From contig NC_135146.1 of NCBI RefSeq assembly GCF_051014445.1, forward strand, positions 4,712,001 through 4,776,000: a stretch of DNA of 64,000 bases. Reading direction: 5' to 3'. Both the position numbers and the translations under genes were made by a program. Shown here piece after piece: positions 10,249 through 24,183 of this stretch. The notes under the pieces were generated by a model that was given only the letters and a program-made list of their open reading frames with translations, searched no databases and was not told the DNA's origin. How positions within the stretch are numbered: position 1 is the first letter of the stretch; each line of letters begins with the position of its first letter. The DNA comes from Colletes latitarsis (taxonomy: Eukaryota > Arthropoda > Insecta > Hymenoptera > Colletidae).

Positions 10249-12360
10249 GGGTTAGGTCTGGTATTTGCCATCAACTGGCTCATACTTTCGTATCTTTCGC
10301 ATACTTGTTGGCCAGATCCTGGGCGTTTTCTGGTTTGAATCACGTAGTAATGTAGCACCACTCAGAAACAGTGAGTTAAACCTGGATTCAATCTATAGTT
10401 TAGAGGATAACACCGGTTAGGTCAGGGTTAGCCCTGGTATTTGTCATCATCTGGCTCATGCTTTCGCATTTTTCGCATACTTGTTGGCCAGAACCTGGGC
10501 GTTCTCTGGTTTGGCTTACGTAGTGATGTGGTACCATACTGCAACAGTGAGTTAAACCTGAATTCAATCTATATTTTAGAGGATAACACCGGTTAGGTCA
10601 GGGTTAGGTCTGGTATTTGCCATCATCTGGCCCATACTTTCGCATTTTTCGCATACTTGTTGGCCAGATCCTGGGCGTTTTCTGGTTTGGATCACGTTGT
10701 AATGTGGTACCACACTGAAACAGTGAGTTAATCTTGGTTTCGATCTATATATTAGAGGCTAACACCGGCTAGGATTGGGTTAGGTCTGGTATTTGCCATC
10801 AACTGGCTCATACTTTTGCATTTTTCACCTACTTGTTGGCCAGATCGTGGGCGTTTTCTGGGTTGGATCACGTAGTAATTTGGTACCACACTGAAGCAGT
10901 GAGTTAATCTTGGATACAATCTATATTTTAGAGGATATCACCGGTTAGGTCAGGGTTAGGTCTGGTATTTGCCATCATCTGGCTTATACTGTCGCATTTT
11001 TCGCATACTTTTTGGCCAGATCCTGGGCGTTTTCTGGTTTGGATCACGTAGTAATTTGGTACCACACTGAAACAGTGAGTTTATCTTGGATACAATCTAT
11101 ATTTTAGAGGATATCACCGGTTAGGTCAGGGTTGGGTCTGGTATTTGCCATCATCTGGCTCATACTGTCGCATTTTTCGCATACTTGTTGGCCAGATCCT
11201 GGGCGTTTTCTGGTTTGGCTTACGTAGTGATGTGGTACCATACTGCAACAGTGAGTTAAACCTGAATTCAATCTATATTTTAGAGGATAACACCGGTTAT
11301 GTCAGGGTTAGGTCTGGTATTTGCCATCATCTGGCCCATACTTTCGCATTTTTCGCATACTTGTTGGCCAGATCCTGGGCGTTTTCTGGTTTGGATCACG
11401 TAGTAATGTAGCACCATTCTGAAACAGTGAGTTAAACCTGGATTCCATCTATATTTTAGAGGATAACACCGGTTAGGTTAGGGTTAGGTCTGGTATTTGC
11501 CATCATCTGGCTCAAACATTCGCATTTTTCATCTACTTGTTGGCCAGATCCTGGGCGTTTTCTGGTTTGGGTCACGTAGTAATGTGGTGCCACACTGCAA
11601 CAGTGAGTTAAAGCTGCATTCTATCTATATTTTACAGGATAACACCGGTTAGGTCAGGGTTAGGTCTGGTATTTGCCATCATCTGGCTCATACTTTCGCA
11701 TTTTTCGCATACTTGTTGGCCAGCTCCTGGGCGCTTTCTGGTTTGGATCACGTAGTAATGTAGCACCACTCAGAAACAGTGAGTTAAACCTGGATTCAAT
11801 CTATATTTTAGAGGATAACGCCGGTTAGGTCAGGGTTAGGCCTGGTATTTGCCATCATCTGGCTCATGCTTTCGCATTTTTCGCATACTGGTTGGCCAGA
11901 ACCTGGGCGTTCTCTGGCTTGGATCACGTAGTAATGTGGTACCACACTGAAACAGTGAGTTAAACCTGGATTCAATCTATATTTTAGAGGATAACACCGG
12001 TTATGTTTGGGTTAGGTCTGGTATTTGCCATCATCTGGCTCATACGTTCGCATTTTTCGCATACTTGTTGGCCAGATCCAGGGCGTTTTCTGGTTTGGAT
12101 CACGTAGTAATGTAGCACCACTCTGAAACAGTGAGTAAAACCTGGATTCAATCTATATTTTAGAGGATAACACCGGTTAGGTTAGGGTTAGGTCTGGTGT
12201 TTGCCATCATCTGGCTCAAACATTCGCATTTTTCGCATACTTTTTGGCCAGATCCTGGGCGTTTTCTGGTTTGGATCACGTAGTAATGTAGCACCACTCA
12301 GAAACAGTGAGTTAAACCTGGATTCAATCTATAGTTTAGAGGATAACACCGGTTAGGTCA
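10249..12360 (+). repeat. 12-monomer (2,112-bp) unit, copy A
   Basis: This is the first of two adjacent near-identical units; it begins within a monomer just after GATTAGGATTGG. It contains CAACTGGCTC with TTTCGTATC, GGTTTGAATCACG, ATTTGTCATCATC, the GAATTC module twice (10,560 and 11,264), and the GGTTATGTCAGG mark. Against copy B I noticed about four differences: GCCC/GGCC near 10,431, TCATCTAC/TCACCTAC near 11,530, CGCCGG/CACCGG near 11,820, and ACTGGTTGG/ACTTGTTGG near 11,889. Confidence 0.88.
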
Positions 12361-14472
12361 GGGTTAGGTCTGGTATTTGCCATCAACTGGCTCATACTTT
12401 CGTATCTTTCGCATACTTGTTGGCCAGATCCTGGGCGTTTTCTGGTTTGAATCACGTAGTAATGTAGCACCACTCAGAAACAGTGAGTTAAACCTGGATT
12501 CAATCTATAGTTTAGAGGATAACACCGGTTAGGTCAGGGTTAGGCCTGGTATTTGTCATCATCTGGCTCATGCTTTCGCATTTTTCGCATACTTGTTGGC
12601 CAGAACCTGGGCGTTCTCTGGTTTGGCTTACGTAGTGATGTGGTACCATACTGCAACAGTGAGTTAAACCTGAATTCAATCTATATTTTAGAGGATAACA
12701 CCGGTTAGGTCAGGGTTAGGTCTGGTATTTGCCATCATCTGGCCCATACTTTCGCATTTTTCGCATACTTGTTGGCCAGATCCTGGGCGTTTTCTGGTTT
12801 GGATCACGTTGTAATGTGGTACCACACTGAAACAGTGAGTTAATCTTGGTTTCGATCTATATATTAGAGGCTAACACCGGCTAGGATTGGGTTAGGTCTG
12901 GTATTTGCCATCAACTGGCTCATACTTTTGCATTTTTCACCTACTTGTTGGCCAGATCGTGGGCGTTTTCTGGGTTGGATCACGTAGTAATTTGGTACCA
13001 CACTGAAGCAGTGAGTTAATCTTGGATACAATCTATATTTTAGAGGATATCACCGGTTAGGTCAGGGTTAGGTCTGGTATTTGCCATCATCTGGCTTATA
13101 CTGTCGCATTTTTCGCATACTTTTTGGCCAGATCCTGGGCGTTTTCTGGTTTGGATCACGTAGTAATTTGGTACCACACTGAAACAGTGAGTTTATCTTG
13201 GATACAATCTATATTTTAGAGGATATCACCGGTTAGGTCAGGGTTGGGTCTGGTATTTGCCATCATCTGGCTCATACTGTCGCATTTTTCGCATACTTGT
13301 TGGCCAGATCCTGGGCGTTTTCTGGTTTGGCTTACGTAGTGATGTGGTACCATACTGCAACAGTGAGTTAAACCTGAATTCAATCTATATTTTAGAGGAT
13401 AACACCGGTTATGTCAGGGTTAGGTCTGGTATTTGCCATCATCTGGCCCATACTTTCGCATTTTTCGCATACTTGTTGGCCAGATCCTGGGCGTTTTCTG
13501 GTTTGGATCACGTAGTAATGTAGCACCATTCTGAAACAGTGAGTTAAACCTGGATTCCATCTATATTTTAGAGGATAACACCGGTTAGGTTAGGGTTAGG
13601 TCTGGTATTTGCCATCATCTGGCTCAAACATTCGCATTTTTCACCTACTTGTTGGCCAGATCCTGGGCGTTTTCTGGTTTGGGTCACGTAGTAATGTGGT
13701 GCCACACTGCAACAGTGAGTTAAAGCTGCATTCTATCTATATTTTACAGGATAACACCGGTTAGGTCAGGGTTAGGTCTGGTATTTGCCATCATCTGGCT
13801 CATACTTTCGCATTTTTCGCATACTTGTTGGCCAGCTCCTGGGCGCTTTCTGGTTTGGATCACGTAGTAATGTAGCACCACTCAGAAACAGTGAGTTAAA
13901 CCTGGATTCAATCTATATTTTAGAGGATAACACCGGTTAGGTCAGGGTTAGGCCTGGTATTTGCCATCATCTGGCTCATGCTTTCGCATTTTTCGCATAC
14001 TTGTTGGCCAGAACCTGGGCGTTCTCTGGCTTGGATCACGTAGTAATGTGGTACCACACTGAAACAGTGAGTTAAACCTGGATTCAATCTATATTTTAGA
14101 GGATAACACCGGTTATGTTTGGGTTAGGTCTGGTATTTGCCATCATCTGGCTCATACGTTCGCATTTTTCGCATACTTGTTGGCCAGATCCAGGGCGTTT
14201 TCTGGTTTGGATCACGTAGTAATGTAGCACCACTCTGAAACAGTGAGTAAAACCTGGATTCAATCTATATTTTAGAGGATAACACCGGTTAGGTTAGGGT
14301 TAGGTCTGGTGTTTGCCATCATCTGGCTCAAACATTCGCATTTTTCGCATACTTTTTGGCCAGATCCTGGGCGTTTTCTGGTTTGGATCACGTAGTAATG
14401 TAGCACCACTCAGAAACAGTGAGTTAAACCTGGATTCAATCTATAGTTTAGAGGATAACACCGGTTAGGTCA
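12361..14472 (+). repeat. 12-monomer (2,112-bp) unit, copy B
   Basis: This is the tandem partner of the unit at 10,249-12,360, about 99.8% identical by eye. The plus-strand 88-codon frame at 11145-11411 reappears unchanged at 13257-13523, 2,112 bp away. The right part of this copy, from 13,881, is also the left part of the 8-monomer duplication that follows, so units of different length overlap. Confidence 0.88.
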
Positions 14473-16698
14473 GGGTTAGGCCTGGTATTTGCCATCATCT
14501 GGCTCATGCTTTCGCATTTTTCGCATACTTGTTGGCCAGAACCTGGGCGTTCTCTGGCTTGGATCACGTAGTGATGTGGTTCCACACTGCAACAGTGAGT
14601 TAAACCTGGATTCAATCTATATTTTAGAGGATAACACCGATTAGGATTGGGTTAGGTCTGGTATTTGCCATCAACTGGCTCATACTTTCGTATCTTTCGC
14701 ATACTTGTTGGCCAGATCCTGGGCGTTTTCTGGTTTGGATCACGTAGTAATGTTGTACCACACTCAAACAGTGAGTTAAACCTGGATCCAATCTATATTT
14801 TAGAAGAATAATAACAGTTAGGTCAGCGTTAGGTCTGGTATTTGCCATCATCTGGCTCATACTGTCGCATTTTTCGCATACTTTTTGGCCAGATCCTGGG
14901 CGTTTTCTGGTTTGGATCACGTAGTAATTTGGTACCACACTGAAACAGTGAGTTTATCTTGGATACAATCTATATTTTAGAGGATATCACCGGTTAGGTC
15001 AGGGTTGGGTCTGGTATTTGCCATCATCTGGCTCATACTGTCGCATTTTTCGCATACTTGTTGGCCAGATCCTGGGCGTTTTCTGGTTTGGCTTACGTAG
15101 TGATGTGGTACCATACTGCAACAGTGAGTTAAACCTGAATTCAATTTATATTTTAGAGGATAACCCCGGTTAGGTCAGGGTTAGGTCTGGTATTTGCCAT
15201 CATCTGGCCCATACTTTCGCATTTTTCGCATACTTGTTGGCCAGATCCTGGGCGTTTTCTGGTTTGGATCACGTAGTAATGTAGCACCACTCAGAAACAG
15301 TGAGTTAAACCTGGATTCAATCTATATTTTAGAGGATAACGCCGGTTAGGTCAGGGTTAGGCCTGGTATTTGCCATCATCTGGCTCATGCTTTCGCATTT
15401 TTCGCATACTTGTTGGCCAGAACCTGGGCGTTCTCTGGCTTGGATCACGTAGTAATGTGGTACCACACTGAAACAGTGAGTTAAACCTGGATTCAATCTA
15501 TATTTTAGAGGATAACACCGGTTATGTTTGGGTTAGGTCTGGTATTTGCCATCATCTGGCTCATACGTTCGCATTTTTCGCATACTTGTTGGCCAGATCC
15601 AGGGCGTTTTCTGGTTTGGATCACGTAGTAATGTAGCACCACTCTGAAACAGTGAGTAAAACCTGGATTCAATCTATATTTTAGAGGATAACACCGGTTA
15701 GGTTAGGGTTAGGTCTGGTGTTTGCCATCATCTGGCTCAAACATTCGCATTTTTCGCATACTTTTTGGCCAGATCCTGGGCGTTTTCTGGTTTGGATCAC
15801 GTAGTAATGTAGCACCACTCAGAAACAGTGAGTTAAACCTGGATTCAATCTATAGTTTAGAGGATAACACCGGTTAGGTCAGGGTTAGGCCTGGTATTTG
15901 CCATCATCTGGCTCATGCTTTCGCATTTTTCGCATACTTGTTGGCCAGAACCTGGGCGTTCTCTGGCTTGGATCACGTAGTGATGTGGTTCCACACTGCA
16001 ACAGTGAGTTAAACCTGGATTCAATCTATATTTTAGAGGATAACACCGATTAGGATTGGGTTAGGTCTGGTATTTGCCATCAACTGGCTCATACTTTCGT
16101 ATCTTTCGCATACTTGTTGGCCAGATCCTGGGCGTTTTCTGGTTTGGATCACGTAGTAATGTTGTACCACACTCAAACAGTGAGTTAAACCTGGATCCAA
16201 TCTATATTTTAGAAGAATAATAACAGTTAGGTCAGCGTTAGGTCTGGTATTTGCCATCATCTGGCTCATACTGTCGCATTTTTCGCATACTTTTTGGCCA
16301 GATCCTGGGCGTTTTCTGGTTTGGATCACGTAGTAATTTGGTACCACACTGAAACAGTGAGTTTATCTTGGATACAATCTATATTTTAGAGGATATCACC
16401 GGTTAGGTCAGGGTTGGGTCTGGTATTTGCCATCATCTGGCTCATACTGTCGCATTTTTCGCATACTTGTTGGCCAGATCCTGGGCGTTTTCTGGTTTGG
16501 CTTACGTAGTGATGTGGTACCATACTGCAACAGTGAGTTAAACCTGAATTCAATTTATATTTTAGAGGATAACCCCGGTTAGGTCAGGGTTAGGTCTGGT
16601 ATTTGCCATCATCTGGCCCATACTTTCGCATTTTTCGCATACTTGTTGGCCAGATCCTGGGCGTTTTCTGGTTTGGATCACGTAGTAATGTAGCACCA
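13881..16698 (+). repeat. 8-monomer (1,409-bp) tandem duplication
   Basis: 13881-15289 and 15290-16698 are head-to-tail copies, each with one 177-bp monomer (hence 8 x 176 + 1). The minus-strand frames at 14624-14938 and 16033-16347 translate identically. Shared marks include CAGTGAGTAAAACCTGG, AATGTTGTACCACACTC, and GAATTCAATTTATATT with GATAACCCCGG. The difference I noticed is CACCGG against CGCCGG near 13,931 and 15,340. The second copy ends where AGCACCACTCAG becomes AGCACCATTCTG. Confidence 0.88.
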
Positions 16699-19600
16699 TT
16701 CTGAAACAGTGAGTTAAACCTGGATTCAATCTATATTTTAGAGGATAACACCGGTTAGGTTAGGGTTAGGTCTGGTATTTGCCATCATCTGGCCCATACT
16801 TTCGCATTTTTCGCATACTTGTTGGCCAGATCCTGGGCGTTCTCTGGCTTGGATCACGTAGTAATGTGGTACCACACTGAAACAGTGAGTTAAACCTGGA
16901 TTCAATCTATATTTTAGAGGATAACACCGGTTATGTTTGGGTTAGGTCTGGTATTTGCCATCATCTGGCTCATACGTTCGCATTTTTCGCATACTTGTTG
17001 GCCAGATCCAGGGCGTTTTCTGGTTTGGATCACGTAGTAATGTAGCACCACTCTGAAACAGTGAGTAAAACCTGGATTCAATCTATATTTTAGAGGATAA
17101 CACCGGTTAGGTTAGGGTTAGGTCTGGTGTTTGCCATCATCTGGCTCAAACATTCGCATTTTTCGCATACTTTTTGGCCAGATCCTGGGCGTTTTCTGGT
17201 TTGGATCACGTAGTAATGTAGCACCACTCAGAAACAGTGAGTTAAACCTGGATTCAATCTATAGTTTAGAGGATAACACCGGTTAGGTCAGGGTTAGGTC
17301 TGGTATTTGCCATCAACTGGCTCATACTTTCGTATCTTTCGCATACTTGTTGGCCAGATCCTGGGCGTTTTCTGGTTTGAATCACGTAGTAATGTAGCAC
17401 CACTCAGAAACAGTGAGTTAAACCTGGATTCAATCTATAGTTTAGAGGATAACACCGGTTAGGTCAGGGTTAGGCCTGGTATTTGTCATCATCTGGCTCA
17501 TGCTTTCGCATTTTTCGCATACTTGTTGGCCAGAACCTGGGCGTTCTCTGGTTTGGCTTACGTAGTGATGTGGTACCATACTGCAACAGTGAGTTAAACC
17601 TGAATTCAATCTATATTTTAGAGGATAACACCGGTTAGGTCAGGGTTAGGTCTGGTATTTGCCATCATCTGGCCCATACTTTCGCATTTTTCGCATACTT
17701 GTTGGCCAGATCCTGGGCGTTTTCTGGTTTGGATCACGTAGTAATGTAGCACCACTCAGAAACAGTGAGTTAAACCTGGATTCAATCTATATTTTAGAGG
17801 ATAACGCCGGTTAGGTCAGGGTTAGGCCTGGTATTTGCCATCATCTGGCTCATGCTTTCGCATTTTTCGCATACTTGTTGGCCAGAACCTGGGCGTTCTC
17901 TGGCTTGGATCACGTAGTAATGTGGTACCACACTGAAACAGTGAGTTAAACCTGGATTCAATCTATATTTTAGAGGATAACACCGGTTATGTTTGGGTTA
18001 GGTCTGGTATTTGCCATCATCTGGCTCATACGTTCGCATTTTTCGCATACTTGTTGGCCAGATCCAGGGCGTTTTCTGGTTTGGATCACGTAGTAATGTA
18101 GCACCACTCTGAAACAGTGAGTAAAACCTGGATTCAATCTATATTTTAGAGGATAACACCGGTTAGGTTAGGGTTAGGTCTGGTGTTTGCCATCATCTGG
18201 CTCAAACATTCGCATTTTTCGCATACTTTTTGGCCAGATCCTGGGCGTTTTCTGGTTTGGATCACGTAGTAATGTAGCACCACTCAGAAACAGTGAGTTA
18301 AACCTGGATTCAATCTATAGTTTAGAGGATAACACCGGTTAGGTCAGGGTTAGGCCTGGTATTTGCCATCATCTGGCTCATGCTTTCGCATTTTTCGCAT
18401 ACTTGTTGGCCAGAACCTGGGCGTTCTCTGGCTTGGATCACGTAGTGATGTGGTTCCACACTGCAACAGTGAGTTAAACCTGGATTCAATCTATATTTTA
18501 GAGGATAACACCGATTAGGATTGGGTTAGGTCTGGTATTTGCCATCAACTGGCTCATACTTTCGTATCTTTCGCATACTTGTTGGCCAGATCCTGGGCGT
18601 TTTCTGGTTTGGATCACGTAGTAATGTTGTACCACACTCAAACAGTGAGTTAAACCTGGATCCAATCTATATTTTAGAAGAATAATAACAGTTAGGTCAG
18701 CGTTAGGTCTGGTATTTGCCATCATCTGGCTCATACTGTCGCATTTTTCGCATACTTTTTGGCCAGATCCTGGGCGTTTTCTGGTTTGGATCACGTAGTA
18801 ATTTGGTACCACACTGAAACAGTGAGTTTATCTTGGATACAATCTATATTTTAGAGGATATCACCGGTTAGGTCAGGGTTGGGTCTGGTATTTGCCATCA
18901 TCTGGCTCATACTGTCGCATTTTTCGCATACTTGTTGGCCAGATCCTGGGCGTTTTCTGGTTTGGCTTACGTAGTGATGTGGTACCATACTGCAACAGTG
19001 AGTTAAACCTGAATTCAATTTATATTTTAGAGGATAACCCCGGTTAGGTCAGGGTTAGGTCTGGTATTTGCCATCATCTGGCCCATACTTTCGCATTTTT
19101 CGCATACTTGTTGGCCAGATCCTGGGCGTTTTCTGGTTTGGATCACGTAGTAATGTAGCACCATTCTGAAACAGTGAGTTAAACCTGGATTCAATCTATA
19201 TTTTAGAGGATAACACCGGTTAGGTTAGGGTTAGGTCTGGTATTTGCCATCATCTGGCCCATACTTTCGCATTTTTCGCATACTTGTTGGCCAGATCCTG
19301 GGCGTTCTCTGGCTTGGATCACGTAGTAATGTGGTACCACACTGAAACAGTGAGTTAAACCTGGATTCAATCTATATTTTAGAGGATAACACCGGTTATG
19401 TTTGGGTTAGGTCTGGTATTTGCCATCATCTGGCTCATACGTTCGCATTTTTCGCATACTTGTTGGCCAGATCCAGGGCGTTTTCTGGTTTGGATCACGT
19501 AGTAATGTAGCACCACTCTGAAACAGTGAGTAAAACCTGGATTCAATCTATATTTTAAAGGATAACACCGGTTAGGTTAGGGTTAGGTCTGGTGTTTGCC

Positions 19601-20205
19601 ATCATCTGGCTCAAACAATCGCATTTTTCGCATACTTTTTGGCCAGATCCTGGGCGTTTTCTGGTTTGGATCACGTAGTAATGTAGCACCACTCAGAAAC
19701 AGTGAGTTAAACCTGGATTCAATCTATAGTTTAGAGGATAACACCGGTTAGGTCAGGGTTAGGTCTGGTATTTGCCATCAACTGGCTCATACTTTCGTAT
19801 CTTTCGCATACTTGTTGGCCAGATCCTGGGCGTTTTCTGGTTTGAATCACGTAGTAATGTAGCACCACTCAGAAACAGTGAGTTAAACCTGGATTCAATC
19901 TATAGTTTAGAGGATAACACCGGTTAGGTCAGGGTTAGGCCTGGTATTTGTCATCATCTGGCTCATGCTTTCGCATTTTTCGCATACTTGTTGGCCAGAA
20001 CCTGGGCGTTCTCTGGTTTGGCTTACGTAGTGATGTGGTACCATACTGCAACAGTGAGTTAAACCTGAATTCAATCTATATTTTAGAGGATAACACCGGT
20101 TAGGTCAGGGTTAGGTCTGGTATTTGCCATCATCTGGCCCATACTTTCGCATTTTTCGCATACTTGTTGGCCAGATCCTGGGCGTTTTCTGGTTTGGATC
20201 ACGTT
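15276..20205 (+). repeat. 14-monomer (2,465-bp) tandem duplication
   Basis: 15276-17740 is repeated at 17741-20205. Each copy has one 177-bp monomer (14 x 176 + 1). The frame at 16033-16347 recurs identically at 18498-18812, and the junction CCATTCTGAAAC followed by TCTGGCCCATAC recurs from about 16,697 to 19,162. The second copy ends where the flanking sequence switches to GATCACGTTGTAATG. This duplication starts inside the 8-monomer unit, so it must postdate that unit or have arisen with it. Confidence 0.83.
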
Positions 20206-23200
20206 GTAATGTGGTACCACACTGAAACAGTGAGTTAATCTTGGTTTCGATCTATATATTAGAGGCTAACACCGGCTAGGATTGGGTTAGGTCTGGTATT
20301 TGCCATCAACTGGCTCATACTTTTGCATTTTTCACCTACTTGTTGGCCAGATCGTGGGCGTTTTCTGGGTTGGATCACGTAGTAATTTGGTACCACACTG
20401 AAGCAGTGAGTTAATCTTGGATACAATCTATATTTTAGAGGATATCACCGGTTAGGTCAGGGTTAGGTCTGGTATTTGCCATCATCTGGCTTATACTGTC
20501 GCATTTTTCGCATACTTTTTGGCCAGATCCTGGGCGTTTTCTGGTTTGGATCACGTAGTAATTTGGTACCACACTGAAACAGTGAGTTTATCTTGGATAC
20601 AATCTATATTTTAGAGGATATCACCGGTTAGGTCAAGGTTGGGTCTGGTATTTGCCATCATCTGGCTCATACTGTCGCATTTTTCGCATACTTGTTGGCC
20701 AGATCCTGGGCGTTTTCTGGTTTGGCTTACGTAGTGATGTGGTACCATACTGCAACAGTGAGTTAAACCTGAATTCAATCTATATTTTAGAGGATAACAC
20801 CGGTTATGTCAGGGTTAGGTCTGGTATTTGCCATCATCTGGCCCATACTTTCGCATTTTTCGCATACTTGTTGGCCAGATCCTGGGCGTTTTCTGGTTTG
20901 GATCACGTAGTAATGTAGCACCATTCTGAAACAGTGAGTTAAACCTGGATTGCATCTATATTTTAGAGGATAACACCGGTTAGGTTAGGGTTAGGTCTGG
21001 TATTTGCCATCATCTGGCTCAAACATTCGCATTTTTCACCTACTTGTTGGCCAGATCCTGGGCGTTTTCTGGTTTGGGTCACGTAGTAATGTGGTGCCAC
21101 ACTGCAACAGTGAGTTAAAGCTGCATTCTATCTATATTTTACAGGATAACACCGGTTAGGTCAGGGTTAGGTCTGGTATTTGCCATCATCTGGCTCATAC
21201 TTTCGCATTTTTCGCATACTTGTTGGCCAGCTCCTGGGCGCTTTCTGGTTTGGATCACGTAGTAATGTAGCACCACTCAGAAACAGTGAGTTAAACCTGG
21301 ATTCAATCTATATTTTAGAGGATAACGCCGGTTAGGTCAGGGTTAGGCCTGGTATTTGCCATCATCTGGCTCATGCTTTCGCATTTTTCGCATACTTGTT
21401 GGCCAGAACCTGGGCGTTCTCTGGCTTGGATCACGTAGTAATGTGGTACCACACTGAAACAGTGAGTTAAACCTGGATTCAATCTATATTTTAGAGGATA
21501 ACACCGGTTATGTTTGGGTTAGGTCTGGTATTTGCCATCATCTGGCTCATACGTTCGCATTTTTCGCATACTTGTTGGCCAGATCCAGGGCGTTTTCTGG
21601 TTTGGATCACGTAGTAATGTAGCACCACTCTGAAACAGTGAGTAAAACCTGGATTCAATCTATATTTTAGAGGATAACACCGGTTAGGTTAGGGTTAGGT
21701 CTGGTGTTTGCCATCATCTGGCTCAAACATTCGCATTTTTCGCATACTTTTTGGCCAGATCCTGGGCGTTTTCTGGTTTGGATCACGTAGTAATGTAGCA
21801 CCACTCAGAAACAGTGAGTTAAACCTGGATTCAATCTATAGTTTAGAGGATAACACCGGTTAGGTCAGGGTTAGGCCTGGTATTTGCCATCATCTGGCTC
21901 ATGCTTTCGCATTTTTCGCATACTTGTTGGCCAGAACCTGGGCGTTCTCTGGCTTGGATCACGTAGTGATGTGGTTCCACACTGCAACAGTGAGTTAAAC
22001 CTGGATTCAATCTATATTTTAGAGGATAACACCGATTAGGATTGGGTTAGGTCTGGTATTTGCCATCAACTGGCTCATACTTTCGTATCTTTCGCATACT
22101 TGTTGGCCAGATCCTGGGCGTTTTCTGGTTTGGATCACGTAGTAATGTTGTACCACACTCAAACAGTGAGTTAAACCTGGATCCAATCTATATTTTAGAA
22201 GAATAATAACAGTTAGGTCAGCGTTAGGTCTGGTATTTGCCATCATCTGGCTCATACTGTCGCATTTTTCGCATACTTTTTGGCCAGATCCTGGGCGTTT
22301 TCTGGTTTGGATCACGTAGTAATTTGGTACCACACTGAAACAGTGAGTTTATCTTGGATACAATCTATATTTTAGAGGATATCACCGGTTAGGTCAGGGT
22401 TGGGTCTGGTATTTGCCATCATCTGGCTCATACTGTCGCATTTTTCGCATACTTGTTGGCCAGATCCTGGGCGTTTTCTGGTTTGGCTTACGTAGTGATG
22501 TGGTACCATACTGCAACAGTGAGTTAAACCTGAATTCAATCTATATTTTAGAGGATAACACCGGTTAGGTCAGGGTTAGGTCTGGTATTTGCCATCATCT
22601 GGCCCATACTTTCGCATTTTTCGCATACTTGTTGGCCAGATCCTGGGCGTTTTCTGGTTTGGATCACGTAGTAATGTAGCACCACTCAGAAACAGTGAGT
22701 TAAACCTGGATTCAATCTATATTTTAGAGGATAACGCCGGTTAGGTCAGGGTTAGGCCTGGTATTTGCCATCATCTGGCTCATGCTTTCGCATTTTTCGC
22801 ATACTTGTTGGCCAGAACCTGGGCGTTCTCTGGCTTGGATCACGTAGTAATGTGGTACCACACTGAAACAGTGAGTTAAACCTGGATTCAATCTATATTT
22901 TAGAGGATAACACCGGTTATGTTTGGGTTAGGTCTGGTATTTGCCATCATCTGGCTCATACGTTCGCATTTTTCGCATACTTGTTGGCCAGATCCAGGGC
23001 GTTTTCTGGTTTGGATCACGTAGTAATGTAGCACCACTCTGAAACAGTGAGTAAAACCTGGATTCAATCTATATTTTAGAGGATAACACCGGTTAGGTTA
23101 GGGTTAGGTCTGGTGTTTGCCATCATCTGGCTCAAACATTCGCATTTTTCGCATACTTTTTGGCCAGATCCTGGGCGTTTTCTGGTTTGGATCACGTAGT

Positions 23201-24183
23201 AATGTAGCACCACTCAGAAACAGTGAGTTAAACCTGGATTCAATCTATAGTTTAGAGGATAACACCGGTTAGGTCAGGGTTAGGCCTGGTATTTGCCATC
23301 ATCTGGCTCATGCTTTCGCATTTTTCGCATACTTGTTGGCCAGAACCTGGGCGTTCTCTGGCTTGGATCACGTAGTGATGTGGTTCCACACTGCAACAGT
23401 GAGTTAAACCTGGATTCAATCTATATTTTAGAGGATAACACCGATTAGGATTGGGTTAGGTCTGGTATTTGCCATCAACTGGCTCATACTTTCGTATCTT
23501 TCGCATACTTGTTGGCCAGATCCTGGGCGTTTTCTGGTTTGGATCACGTAGTAATGTTGTACCACACTCAAACAGTGAGTTAAACCTGGATCCAATCTAT
23601 ATTTTAGAAGAATAATAACAGTTAGGTCAGCGTTAGGTCTGGTATTTGCCATCATCTGGCTCATACTGTCGCATTTTTCGCATACTTTTTGGCCAGATCC
23701 TGGGCGTTTTCTGGTTTGGATCACGTAGTAATTTGGTACCACACTGAAACAGTGAGTTTATCTTGGATACAATCTATATTTTAGAGGATATCACCGGTTA
23801 GGTCAGGGTTGGGTCTGGTATTTGCCATCATCTGGCTCATACTGTCGCATTTTTCGCATACTTGTTGGCCAGATCCTGGGCGTTTTCTGGTTTGGCTTAC
23901 GTAGTGATGTGGTACCATACTGCAACAGTGAGTTAAACCTGAATTCAATTTATATTTTAGAGGATAACCCCGGTTAGGTCAGGGTTAGGTCTGGTATTTG
24001 CCATCATCTGGCCCATACTTTCGCATTTTTCGCATACTTGTTGGCCATATCCTGGGCGTTTTCTGGTTTGGATCACGTAGTAATGTAGCACCATTCTGAA
24101 ACAGTGAGTTAAACCTGGATTCAATCTATATTTTAGAGGATAACACCGGTTAGGTTAGGGTTAGGTCTGGTATTTGCCATCAT
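19290..24183 (+). repeat. 4.9-kb block, second copy at 7,395-bp offset
   Basis: About 28 monomers matching roughly 11,895-16,788. The offset is 42 x 176 + 3 because three 177-bp monomers lie between. The frames at 13257, 14624 and 16033 reappear at 20652, 22019 and 23428 with identical translations. The match ends where one copy reads TCTGGCCCATAC and the other TCTGGCTCAAAC. One patch differs more: 22,532-22,560 reads TCAATCTATATT and AACACCGG, while 15,137-15,165 reads TCAATTTATATT and AACCCCGG. The other 8-monomer repeats also show both forms, which suggests gene conversion after duplication. Confidence 0.85.

Noticed and set aside
11145..11411. 88-codon plus-strand open frame, identical at 13257 and 20652, with relatives at 24526, 30338 and 37032
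   Set aside because: It covers one and a half monomers that happen to lack a stop. Identity between copies comes from block duplications of 2,112 and 7,395 bp and not from protein constraint.
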